5,400 nucleotides of DNA from an uncultured Chloroflexota bacterium (lineage in GTDB: Bacteria; Chloroflexota; Anaerolineae; Promineifilales; Promineifilaceae), in assembly GCA_937958365.1 (NCBI GenBank), contig CALFEW010000893.1, forward strand, positions 1 through 5,400. Direction: 5' to 3'. The position numbers were made by a program, and so were the translations under genes. The notes below the pieces were generated by a model. The model worked only from the letters and a program-made list of their open reading frames with translations. It searched no databases and had not been told where the DNA came from. Shown piece after piece: positions 1 through 5,400 of the stretch (its first letter is position 1; every line of letters begins with the position of its first letter).

Positions 1-1943
1 CCGACGTGCAAGAAGAGGCGCGTCTGGCCGGGGCGCTGCTGCAACTGGCCGCCAGCCAATCACCGGAGCCTGCTTTTTTTACCAACCTGGAGGCGCGGTT
101 AATCGCCGGCTCCTCCAGAACCCAAACCAACACACCTGCTACCAGACCGCCTTCGGCCTGGCAGCAGGTTATCTCAACCTTAAAGGAAGGATTAACCATG
201 AAACGTATGACTGTTGCCTTTGGGGCCATTGCCCTCTTGCTCATCGTCGGCTATTTTGCCTGGTCTGCCTGGCAAAACAGCGCCGCGCCCATCGTGGATA
301 CGATTGCTGAGGTGGAGGCCCCCATCGTGGTTACAATCGAAAACGAGTCATCTGCCAATGACCTTTTATATCGTCCCGCTACCGTCATCGCCATCGCACC
401 GACGGCAACGGCCGTGCCCCAACCCATCGTAGACCCTGCCGCGGCCACCCCCCTGCCCGGACTCGGCAGTGCCAGCGGCATCAGCATGGGCATGGGCGGC
501 GGTGGCGACGCCGCCGGACAGGCCATCGAAGGTATGCCCGTAGACCTGCCCATCGCTCCCTGGAACCCGCTCAGCGGCACAACCTTCATCATGAACGCCG
601 CGCTGCCCACCGACCCCACGGCGCTCCCGGTTTACAGCCAACCCGCCCAAAACCTGCTCACCCTGGAAGATGTGCAGCGTTACGCCGACCTCTTTGGCCT
701 GACCGGCCCCATCTTCACCGACGTGACGCCGCCCGACATGCCGGCCGATTACGTCTTGCCGCCCGTCTACTTTGTGTTTGATGGCTTGCGCTCGCTGGCC
801 GTGCGCACCGATGGCCTGTATTACTACGATCAGGGCGCAGCGCCTGACTTCTTTGCCGAATCAGGCAGCTACGAACAATCCGCGCCCATCGCTGAAGCCT
901 TCTTGCAGGAACGGGGCTTGTTGGACTTTCCGTATGAAATGCGGCCCACGCCCGGCGGCAGTGACGTAGAGTTCCGGCGGTTGATAGACGGCCGTCCCGT
1001 CGTTCTGGCCGAATTTTTTGTCACCGTCACCAACGAAGGCAAGGTTTTGTCTGTCTCATACCAGCCCCTGAACCAGCTCGGCAACATCGGCGTCTACCCA
1101 CTGCGTACAGCCGAAGACGCCTGGCAGCAGGTGCTAACCAACGGCGCAGACTTCCAAAACGTCACCTTCATTTCCTATCCTGGTCCTGATTGGATCGCGC
1201 CGGAACAAGAAGTCTTCGTAGACCCCTACGCCGACCTGTACAAAAGCTGGCAGCGCGAATACAACGATGGCGACGCCATCACCATCTACCCTTACCCGAC
1301 GGTTCACGTCTCGGTGGATGGGCAGGCCCCGCCGCGCATCCAGGCCGACCAATACCTGCTCCTGGGCAGCGACGAAGACCTGCGGGCCATTGCCGCATAC
1401 GCTTACCAACAAATCCGCGTCACCGGCGTCATACGTGAAGCCGACGGGCAGAAAAGCATTGAGCTGACAGATTGGGAACCGGTAAACCCGGAAACGTTCC
1501 AATACCTGCCCGGCTTACCCGGAACCATCCGGCTGGCAAACGGCCAGGTGCAGTTTAACTCTGACGGCGGCGAAACTTTTGTACTGGATCAGTCGCCCAC
1601 CGACATCGCCGATGGCGAACGGGTTTACCTGTACGGCTGGCGCACCGTCAGCACCGATGGGCAGCAAAGCTTTAGCTGGCAGAGCATGGATCGCATCATC
1701 GAAATCCCGCCGACGACGGAAGAACCCATCGCCGAACCTCTGCCGTTTGAACCGTACCGCATCCGTGAAGCGGCGATCAACGCAATTGACCTGGTTTACA
1801 TCTTTACGCCTGTCTTCGATGAGACCAATCAAACCAGCCAGTTCATCATCCAACCGGCGTGGCGATTCAGCGGCCTGACCGACGCTCAGGAAATCGTCGA
1901 AATCTTCGTCCAGGGCGTTCAGGCGGAATTTGTGCAGCCATAA
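1..1943 (+). CDS. Single-pass membrane protein with anti-sigma-like N-terminal tail and large extracytoplasmic region (5' end probably outside window)
   Basis: Function unknown. The frame is open to the window edge; the first visible start is GTG at nt 6 (645 residues counted from there), so the true start may lie upstream. Residues 5-35 form an amphipathic Leu/Ala stretch with the words SPEPAFFTNLEARL, which resembles the segment before the membrane helix in Chloroflexota anti-sigma-type proteins (recalled, not searched). A hydrophobic helix covers about 69-89, preceded by K66 and R67. A Pro/Ala/Gly-rich linker (about 120-190, with a GMGGGG run) leads to a folded region (about 215-380), two short beta-rich segments (about 468-500 and 505-565) that could be OB-like, and a C-terminal domain (about 582-642). 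I found no cysteine in the 645 residues, so no zinc finger is visible. By the positive-inside rule the C-terminal part should lie outside the cytoplasm. An ECF sigma gene might lie upstream. The coding call is firm; the role is not. Confidence 0.85.
   Translation, partial: DVQEEARLAGALLQLAASQSPEPAFFTNLEARLIAGSSRTQTNTPATRPPSAWQQVISTLKEGLTMKRMTVAFGAIALLLIVGYFAWSAWQNSAAPIVDTIAEVEAPIVVTIENESSANDLLYRPATVIAIAPTATAVPQPIVDPAAATPLPGLGSASGISMGMGGGGDAAGQAIEGMPVDLPIAPWNPLSGTTFIMNAALPTDPTALPVYSQPAQNLLTLEDVQRYADLFGLTGPIFTDVTPPDMPADYVLPPVYFVFDGLRSLAVRTDGLYYYDQGAAPDFFAESGSYEQSAPIAEAFLQERGLLDFPYEMRPTPGGSDVEFRRLIDGRPVVLAEFFVTVTNEGKVLSVSYQPLNQLGNIGVYPLRTAEDAWQQVLTNGADFQNVTFISYPGPDWIAPEQEVFVDPYADLYKSWQREYNDGDAITIYPYPTVHVSVDGQAPPRIQADQYLLLGSDEDLRAIAAYAYQQIRVTGVIREADGQKSIELTDWEPVNPETFQYLPGLPGTIRLANGQVQFNSDGGETFVLDQSPTDIADGERVYLYGWRTVSTDGQQSFSWQSMDRIIEIPPTTEEPIAEPLPFEPYRIREAAINAIDLVYIFTPVFDETNQTSQFIIQPAWRFSGLTDAQEIVEIFVQGVQAEFVQP
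182..200 (+). promoter_or_regulatory. Internal Shine-Dalgarno and ATG, possible alternative start of the membrane protein
   Basis: AAAGGAAGG at 182-190 lies 7 nt before ATG 198, which is in frame with the surrounding gene (residue 65 counted from GTG 6). Initiation here would give a 581-residue protein beginning MKRMTVAFGAIALLLIVGYF, a good signal anchor without the cytoplasmic tail. The upstream codons also look genuinely coding, so this may be a second start, the only true start, or a chance match. Confidence 0.4.
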
Positions 1944-1957
1944 AGACAGGCAGCGCT

Positions 1958-1991
1958 AACTTCCCGGAGGCTCGGAAGCCTCCGGGAAGTT
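1958..1991. terminator. Perfect 15-bp hairpin between convergent genes, likely bidirectional terminator
   Basis: The arm at 1958-1972 (AACTTCCCGGAGGCT) is the exact reverse complement of 1977-1991, with loop CGGA at 1973-1976. It starts 14 nt after the stop of the plus-strand membrane protein gene, and its right end touches the TAA stop (1993-1991) of the minus-strand esterase. The T-run after the stem is short (GTTTAT on plus, AAGTTAG on minus), so it is a weak intrinsic terminator by the classic rule, though the stem is strong and GC-rich. The position between two convergent stops is the best support. Confidence 0.75.
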
Positions 1992-2956
1992 TATAGACCC
2001 ATCATAAATTGGAAAATACGGTCAGCCTGCCCATCCAACCGTTCGTGGGCAAATTCCGGGTAGAGGTCCAGCGACTTCGGCGCGGTGATTTTGTTGTAAG
2101 CGGCAAACTGCGTGGAAGGCGGGCAAATGGTGTCGCGCAGACCCACAGCCATCAGCACTTCCGCGCGGATGCGCGGGGCCAGATGCTGCACGTCCACGTA
2201 TCCCAACTGTGTAAAGATAGCCTCTTCCCGCTCGTGGCGCGGATCGAAGCGGCGAAAATAATCTTTTAGCTCCTGGTAGGCGTCCACGTCCAGGTCCATC
2301 TGCCAGACTCGCTGGTAATCGCATAAGAATGGGTAAATGGGTGCGGCGCGTTTGATGCGTGGCTCCAAAGCGGCGCAGGCCAGCGTCAGGCCGCCGCCCT
2401 GGCTGCCACCCAGCGCGCCCACGCGATTTTCGTCCACGTCTGGCATGTCCATGACGATGGCCGCCAGTTGGGCCGTGTCCAGGAATATCTGGCGAAAGCT
2501 GAGCATTTCCGGGGCGTCGTCCAGGCCGCGCACGATGTGGCCGTGTAAGGTCCAGCCGGTCGTGCCGCCGGGGTCTTGCGACAGGCCGCCCTGCCCACGG
2601 CAATCCAGCGCCGCCACGGTGAAACCGGCGGCCGCGTAGGGCAGTTTGTCCAGCCATTCGCCGGAATTCATCGAGTAGCCGTGAAACATTAATACGGCCG
2701 TACCATCACCCTCTGACCTGTCTTTCGGCCGAACAAACTTGGCGTGCAGGCGCGCTCCGCCGACGCCGGTGAAAAAGAGGTGGAAACAGTCGGCGAATGG
2801 GGTCTGGAAATCGGCGGGAATCAGCTCGATTTGCGGGTTGACGGCGCGCATTTCGGCCAGACCGCGATCCCAGAAGGCGTCAAAATCGGCCGGTTTGGGG
2901 TTGATTCCCTGGTAGGTGGTCAGTTCAGCCAGTGGCATGTCGAACGATAGGGGCAT
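1991..2956 (-). CDS. Acetylxylan esterase / cephalosporin-C deacetylase (carbohydrate esterase family 7)
   Basis: Alpha/beta-hydrolase that removes acetyl groups from short acetylated xylo-oligosaccharides and similar small esters, probably in the cytoplasm because no signal peptide is seen. At 321 residues it has the usual CE7 length. The family signatures are present in order: the N-terminal PADFDAFWD segment (22-30), FHGY (91-94, oxyanion region), RGQGG (120-124), the nucleophile elbow GGSQGG (183-188, Ser185), Asp275 in LRDTICPP, and His304 in FAHE. The triad is therefore Ser185-Asp275-His304 and the enzyme should be active. ATG 2956 is chosen because AAGGAAGGA lies 4 nt upstream and MPLSFDMPLAEL matches the usual CE7 beginning. 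It ends at the shared hairpin and lies 114 nt downstream of the peptidase gene on the same strand. Substrate preference (xylan acetyl, cephalosporin C, other acetyl esters) cannot be told from sequence; family members are broad. Confidence 0.93.
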   Translation of the reverse strand: MPLSFDMPLAELTTYQGINPKPADFDAFWDRGLAEMRAVNPQIELIPADFQTPFADCFHLFFTGVGGARLHAKFVRPKDRSEGDGTAVLMFHGYSMNSGEWLDKLPYAAAGFTVAALDCRGQGGLSQDPGGTTGWTLHGHIVRGLDDAPEMLSFRQIFLDTAQLAAIVMDMPDVDENRVGALGGSQGGGLTLACAALEPRIKRAAPIYPFLCDYQRVWQMDLDVDAYQELKDYFRRFDPRHEREEAIFTQLGYVDVQHLAPRIRAEVLMAVGLRDTICPPSTQFAAYNKITAPKSLDLYPEFAHERLDGQADRIFQFMMGL

Positions 2957-2960
2957 GGGG

Positions 2961-2969
2961 TCCTTCCTT
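2961..2969 (-). promoter_or_regulatory. Shine-Dalgarno site of the esterase gene
   Basis: Read on the minus strand this is AAGGAAGGA, followed by CCCC and ATG 2956. It is a strong match to the anti-SD sequence and favours this start over the second Met (residue 7). It resembles the AAAGGAAGG site at 182-190. The heptamer repeat begins 4 nt upstream of it. Confidence 0.8.
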
Positions 2970-2973
2970 GAAA

Positions 2974-3001
2974 ATTTCGGATTTCGGATTGCGGATTGCG
3001 G
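2974..3001. repeat. Four-copy heptamer tandem repeat in the esterase leader
   Basis: On the plus strand there are two copies of ATTTCGG (2974-2980, 2981-2987) then two copies of ATTGCGG (2988-2994, 2995-3001), followed by a degenerate AATGAAT. On the transcribed strand this reads CCGCAAT twice, then CCGAAAT twice, immediately before the Shine-Dalgarno site of the esterase gene. The rest of the 114-nt gap (3002-3070) holds no clear promoter or terminator; I see only small palindromes, AGCGCTGCGCT at 3016-3026 and ATGCGCAT at 3049-3056. Confidence 0.85.
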
Positions 3002-3070
3002 AATGAATGTTGTTCAGCGCTGCGCTTTGGTCCTGATCTGCGGGGTTTATGCGCATGACACCTTCTGTTA

Positions 3071-5218
3071 TCAGGCTTTTAGCCACAGAATAAAATAGTC
3101 GCGGATTTGTTCTTCCATGAATATGCGGTCGGCCAGGCTGCGTGGCGAGTGGCGTTCGTTGGGGAAGAGCAGGAGGTCGTAGGGTTTGCGGGCGCGAATG
3201 AGGGCGTTGATGAGGCGGGCGGTGTGGCGGAAATGGACGTTTTCGTCAATCAGGCCGTGTACCAGCAGGAGTTTGCCTACGAGTTTGTCTACGTGGGCCA
3301 TCACGCTGCCCTGGGTGTAGCCTTGTGGGTTGGCCTGCGGCGTGCCCATGTAACGTTCGGTGTAGTGGGTGTCGTAGCCATCGTAATGGGTGACGGGCGC
3401 GCCGGCCACGGCCGTTCTAAACACGTCCGCCGCCTGGGCCAGACACATCAGCGCCATGTAACCGCCATAACTCCAACCGTAAATGCCCACGCGGGCCGGG
3501 TCGGCGAGACCTTGCGCCACCAACCAGCGCACGCCATCCACCTGATCCTGCACCTCGATGCCGCCCATCTGCCCGTGGATCCAGCCTTCAAACGCCAGAC
3601 CGCGCCGGGCGCTGCCACGATTGTCCAGCATGAACACCAGGAAGCCTTGTTGGGCCAGATATTGGGCGCGCATGTTGGCCGTGACGCGCCAGTTATCCGC
3701 CACCATTTGCACGTGCGGGCCGCCATAGACGTGGACGATGGTGGGGAATGGGCCGCTGCCAGCATACGGCCGATATATCGCGCCGAACAAATCCACCCCA
3801 TCGCGGCTGGGCAGGGTGACAATTTCCGGCGGTCGTAGATTGAGGCGCGGCAGGCGCGGGTCGGCGTTTGCGTACAGGGTGTGCTGCGTGGTCCCATCGT
3901 CCAAAGCGCACAGGCGGACGCATGGCGGCGTGTTTTTGCTTTGGTACAGGTCTATGAACTGTTTGCGCGGCAAATTGATGATGGGGCTGTGGGTTCCGGG
4001 TTCGCGGGTGATGCGGCGCGGCGGGCCACCGGTGAAAGGCACGGCGTAAAGATGGGTTTCCAGCGGGCTGTCGGCTGTGCCGGTGAAGTAGACGGTTTGC
4101 GCTTTTTCGTCTACGGCCGTTATCCCCACCACCAGCCATTCGCCCTGCGTGAGCGGCCGTTCCAGCCGCCCATCACCATCATACAGATACAGGTGCATGA
4201 AGCCGGTGCGCTCGGAAGCCCAGAGGAAACGGCCGTCGGCCAGCGGCTTAAACAAATCGTGGAGGTTGATCCAGACGTCGCTGGTTTCCGTGAGCAGCGT
4301 GCGTTTTTCGCCTGTGGCGATGTTGAACTCCACCAGGTCCAGCCGGGTTTGAGCGCGGTTCTCAATTTGGGCCGTCAGACGGCCGTTGGGCAGCCACTTC
4401 ACCCGCGCCAGATACATATCCGCCTCGTCGCCCAGGTCCAGCCAGATGGGGTCGCCGCCATCCCGATGAACGACGGCCAGGCGCACTTTGGCGTTGGCCT
4501 GCCCGGCAAACGGGTAGCGGTGGTCTTCCTGCGCGCCGTCGCCGGTCTGGTCTTTGCCCTGGTGGACGATGCGGTAGACCGGGATGTGGGTTTCGTCTAC
4601 CTCGGTGAAGGCCAGCCATTGGCTGTCTGGCGACCACCAATAGCCTTCGCCGCGGTGCATCTCTTCCTGGGCGATGTATTCGGCCAGGCCGTGAGTTTTA
4701 CCCGTGCCGCGCGCGCCGCGTGTAAGCTGGCGCGGTTCGCCATCGGCTACCGGCGTGACGTACAACTCGCAATCCTGAACGAAGGCCACCCAGGCGCCAT
4801 CGGGTGAAAAGCGAGCGTCTAACAGCGGCGATCCGCCGCCGTCCGCCAGCAAACGCAGGCCGGCTTCGCGGCTGTCTTGCAGGTAGAGGCTGCCTTGCAG
4901 GGGGATGAGCAAACGGCCGTCTTGCCCCCAGGCGTATTGGGTGATGCCCAGGCTGTGCTGGCGCAGTCGTTCGCGGCGCAGTTTTTCTTCCAGCGACAGG
5001 CTCTCTTCGGTGTCGCCGCCGCCGGGTGGGATGATGAGCGATTGGGTAACGGCCGTTGCCAGATCGTACCCCATCAACTGCTGCGACAAACTGCCCTCCG
5101 CGCTAAACAGGTAGGTTACCAGGCGATTGTCTGGACTAAAGGCCAGCGAACCGGGGAAAGACATGCCCGGCAGGGGATACGTGGCGACATCTTCAAGGGT
5201 TATGGGTTGCTGTGTCAT
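3071..5218 (-). CDS. Dipeptidyl-peptidase IV-type serine peptidase (prolyl oligopeptidase family S9, subfamily S9B)
   Basis: Releases N-terminal dipeptides, classically X-Pro or X-Ala, from peptides. The 715-residue length fits soluble DPP IV / DPP8-9-like enzymes. The N-terminal part (about 15-455) is the beta-propeller, with recurrent strand words such as FSPD (27-30, 137-140) and WSPD (195-198). YIAQEEMHR (181-189) carries Glu185-Glu186, the pair that binds the substrate amino terminus. The C-terminal alpha/beta-hydrolase (about 465-715) has HVYGGPH (Tyr498, oxyanion), GWSYGG (581-586, nucleophile Ser583), YTERY (Tyr619 and Tyr623, equivalent to human DPP4 Tyr662 and Tyr666), HGLIDENVHF (Asp658, Asn660) and NERHSPR (His690). 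All key residues are intact. There is no signal peptide or membrane helix, so it is probably cytoplasmic and works on imported or recycled peptides. ATG 5218 is chosen because of AAAGGA upstream. Annotation as a generic prolyl oligopeptidase or acylaminoacyl peptidase is less likely given the Glu-Glu motif. Confidence 0.95.
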   Translation of the reverse strand: MTQQPITLEDVATYPLPGMSFPGSLAFSPDNRLVTYLFSAEGSLSQQLMGYDLATAVTQSLIIPPGGGDTEESLSLEEKLRRERLRQHSLGITQYAWGQDGRLLIPLQGSLYLQDSREAGLRLLADGGGSPLLDARFSPDGAWVAFVQDCELYVTPVADGEPRQLTRGARGTGKTHGLAEYIAQEEMHRGEGYWWSPDSQWLAFTEVDETHIPVYRIVHQGKDQTGDGAQEDHRYPFAGQANAKVRLAVVHRDGGDPIWLDLGDEADMYLARVKWLPNGRLTAQIENRAQTRLDLVEFNIATGEKRTLLTETSDVWINLHDLFKPLADGRFLWASERTGFMHLYLYDGDGRLERPLTQGEWLVVGITAVDEKAQTVYFTGTADSPLETHLYAVPFTGGPPRRITREPGTHSPIINLPRKQFIDLYQSKNTPPCVRLCALDDGTTQHTLYANADPRLPRLNLRPPEIVTLPSRDGVDLFGAIYRPYAGSGPFPTIVHVYGGPHVQMVADNWRVTANMRAQYLAQQGFLVFMLDNRGSARRGLAFEGWIHGQMGGIEVQDQVDGVRWLVAQGLADPARVGIYGWSYGGYMALMCLAQAADVFRTAVAGAPVTHYDGYDTHYTERYMGTPQANPQGYTQGSVMAHVDKLVGKLLLVHGLIDENVHFRHTARLINALIRARKPYDLLLFPNERHSPRSLADRIFMEEQIRDYFILWLKA

Positions 5219-5224
5219 GGGCGA

Positions 5225-5230
5225 TCCTTT
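5225..5230 (-). promoter_or_regulatory. Shine-Dalgarno site of the dipeptidyl-peptidase gene
   Basis: On the minus strand AAAGGA is followed by TCGCCC and ATG 5218. The spacing (6 nt) is suitable and supports this start. The heptamer repeat ends 4 nt upstream, at 5235. Confidence 0.75.
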
Positions 5231-5234
5231 GGTT

Positions 5235-5276
5235 AGTTGATAGTTGGGAGTTGATGGTTGGGAGTTGTCAGTTGAT
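5235..5276. repeat. Six-unit degenerate heptamer tandem repeat in the peptidase leader
   Basis: Consecutive 7-mers on the plus strand are AGTTGAT (5235), AGTTGGG (5242), AGTTGAT (5249), GGTTGGG (5256), AGTTGTC (5263) and AGTTGAT (5270-5276). The core GTTG is kept in every unit while the last positions vary. On the transcribed strand the units have the form NNCAACY and contain few G, so the RNA leader should be largely unpaired. The repeat overlaps the 3' end of the ABC-F-like gene (stop at 5270-5268). It has no sequence likeness to the 2974-3001 repeat except unit length and position. Confidence 0.85.
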
Positions 5277-5400
5277 TTCGGAGAGTTCCAGCCAGCGGGT
5301 TTCGGCGATTTCCAGGGCGGCGCGAACGGCCGTTAACTCATCCGACAAAGCTTGCAGGCGGGTGTAGTCGCTGCCGGTGTTGTTGATGGCCGCCTCGATT
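5268..5400 (-). CDS. C-terminal end of a probable ABC-F family ATPase (partial, continues beyond window)
   Basis: Forty-three codons and a TGA stop (5270-5268) are visible; the gene enters from the right edge. The peptide is charged and Leu/Ala-rich with heptad character: SDYTRLQALSDEL, then VRAALEIAETRWLEL, ending SEIN. This is the kind of C-terminal coiled coil seen at the end of Uup/ABC-F proteins (closing RWLEL word), cytoplasmic twin-ATPase proteins acting on the ribosome. No ATPase motif lies in the window, so the family call rests on the tail alone; another coiled-coil protein is possible. The last codons (Ile-Asn-stop) lie in the heptamer repeat. The peptidase gene starts 49 nt downstream on the same strand, so co-transcription is plausible. 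Confidence 0.6.
   Translation of the reverse strand, partial: IEAAINNTGSDYTRLQALSDELTAVRAALEIAETRWLELSEIN

Larger units (their letters stand above)
408..5333. repeat. Dispersed palindromic octamer ACGGCCGT, ten copies
   Basis: Copies lie at 408-415, 988-995, 2694-2701, 3408-3415, 4113-4120, 4229-4236, 4379-4386, 4913-4920, 5049-5056 and 5326-5333. The span given here covers the outermost copies. All are inside the coding regions described. Chance at about 60% G+C predicts well under one copy in this length. The behaviour recalls HIP1 (GCGATCGC) of cyanobacteria, but the sequence is different. Confidence 0.8.

Noticed and set aside
3002..3070. Possible terminator or promoter between the peptidase and esterase genes (palindromes AGCGCTGCGCT at 3016-3026 and ATGCGCAT at 3049-3056)
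   Set aside because: The palindromes are too short for a stable hairpin with a loop, no T-tract follows, and no convincing -35/-10 pair is seen. The esterase may simply be co-transcribed.
2916..3098. Small plus-strand open frame across the esterase leader (60 codons, with FGFRIADCGM)
   Set aside because: The peptide arises from translation of the heptamer repeat and from antisense of the esterase start. It has no ribosome site and no coding character.
4693..4716. Walker A-like motif GARGTGKT (residues 168-175) inside the peptidase
   Set aside because: It lies in the beta-propeller just before the AEYIAQEEM segment, where S9B enzymes have a variable loop. There is no Walker B or NTPase fold around it, so it is a chance match.
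3881..4807. Long open frame on the plus strand opposite the peptidase gene (308 codons), and another at 3107-3838 (243 codons)
   Set aside because: Both are antisense to a firmly identified peptidase with all its motifs. In GC-rich genes the complementary frames often lack stops. The translations show no recognisable domain and no convincing ribosome site.
2974..5276. The two heptamer tracts as a CRISPR array or phage attachment site
   Set aside because: Units of 7 nt without spacers exclude a CRISPR array, and there is no integrase, tRNA or flanking direct repeat to support an attachment site.

Overview
The window looks like an ordinary chromosomal stretch of a GC-rich bacterium (roughly 60% G+C by eye). 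The style of the genes suggests a Chloroflexota member, perhaps Anaerolineae or Ardenticatenales. The basis is a large single-pass membrane protein with an anti-sigma-like N-terminal tail beside cytoplasmic hydrolases; this taxonomic call is inference, not proof. I see no rRNA, tRNA, CRISPR array, insertion sequence or phage gene.

Layout: (1) nt 1-1943, plus strand, a protein probably truncated at its 5' end by the window edge. It has a short cytoplasmic tail, one membrane helix, a Gly/Pro-rich linker and a large cysteine-free extracytoplasmic part of unknown function. (2) nt 1958-1991, a perfect 15-bp stem with a 4-nt loop between two convergent genes, a likely shared terminator. (3) nt 1991-2956, minus strand, a family CE7 acetylxylan esterase / cephalosporin-C deacetylase with a complete catalytic triad. 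(4) nt 2957-3070, a leader with a four-copy heptamer repeat. (5) nt 3071-5218, minus strand, a dipeptidyl-peptidase IV-type (S9B) serine peptidase with all recognisable catalytic residues. (6) nt 5219-5276, a six-unit heptamer repeat leader that runs into the end of the next gene. (7) nt 5268-5400, minus strand, the last 43 codons of what is probably an ABC-F ATPase. Apart from these leaders there are no gene-free gaps; none reaches 300 nt.

The three minus-strand genes (ABC-F, then peptidase, then esterase) are spaced 49 and 114 nt apart and could be one transcript. Their products would be a ribosome-associated ATPase and two cytoplasmic hydrolases (N-terminal dipeptide release and de-acetylation of small acetyl esters). 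That is compatible with general nutrient use, not with a specialised system.

No new defence or biosynthetic system is visible. The unexpected structure is at the DNA level. The palindromic octamer ACGGCCGT occurs ten times in 5.4 kb, always inside genes and only in two of the three reading frames. In addition, two unrelated heptamer tandem repeats each sit directly upstream of the Shine-Dalgarno site of a minus-strand gene; one of them supplies the last two sense codons and the stop codon of the upstream gene.
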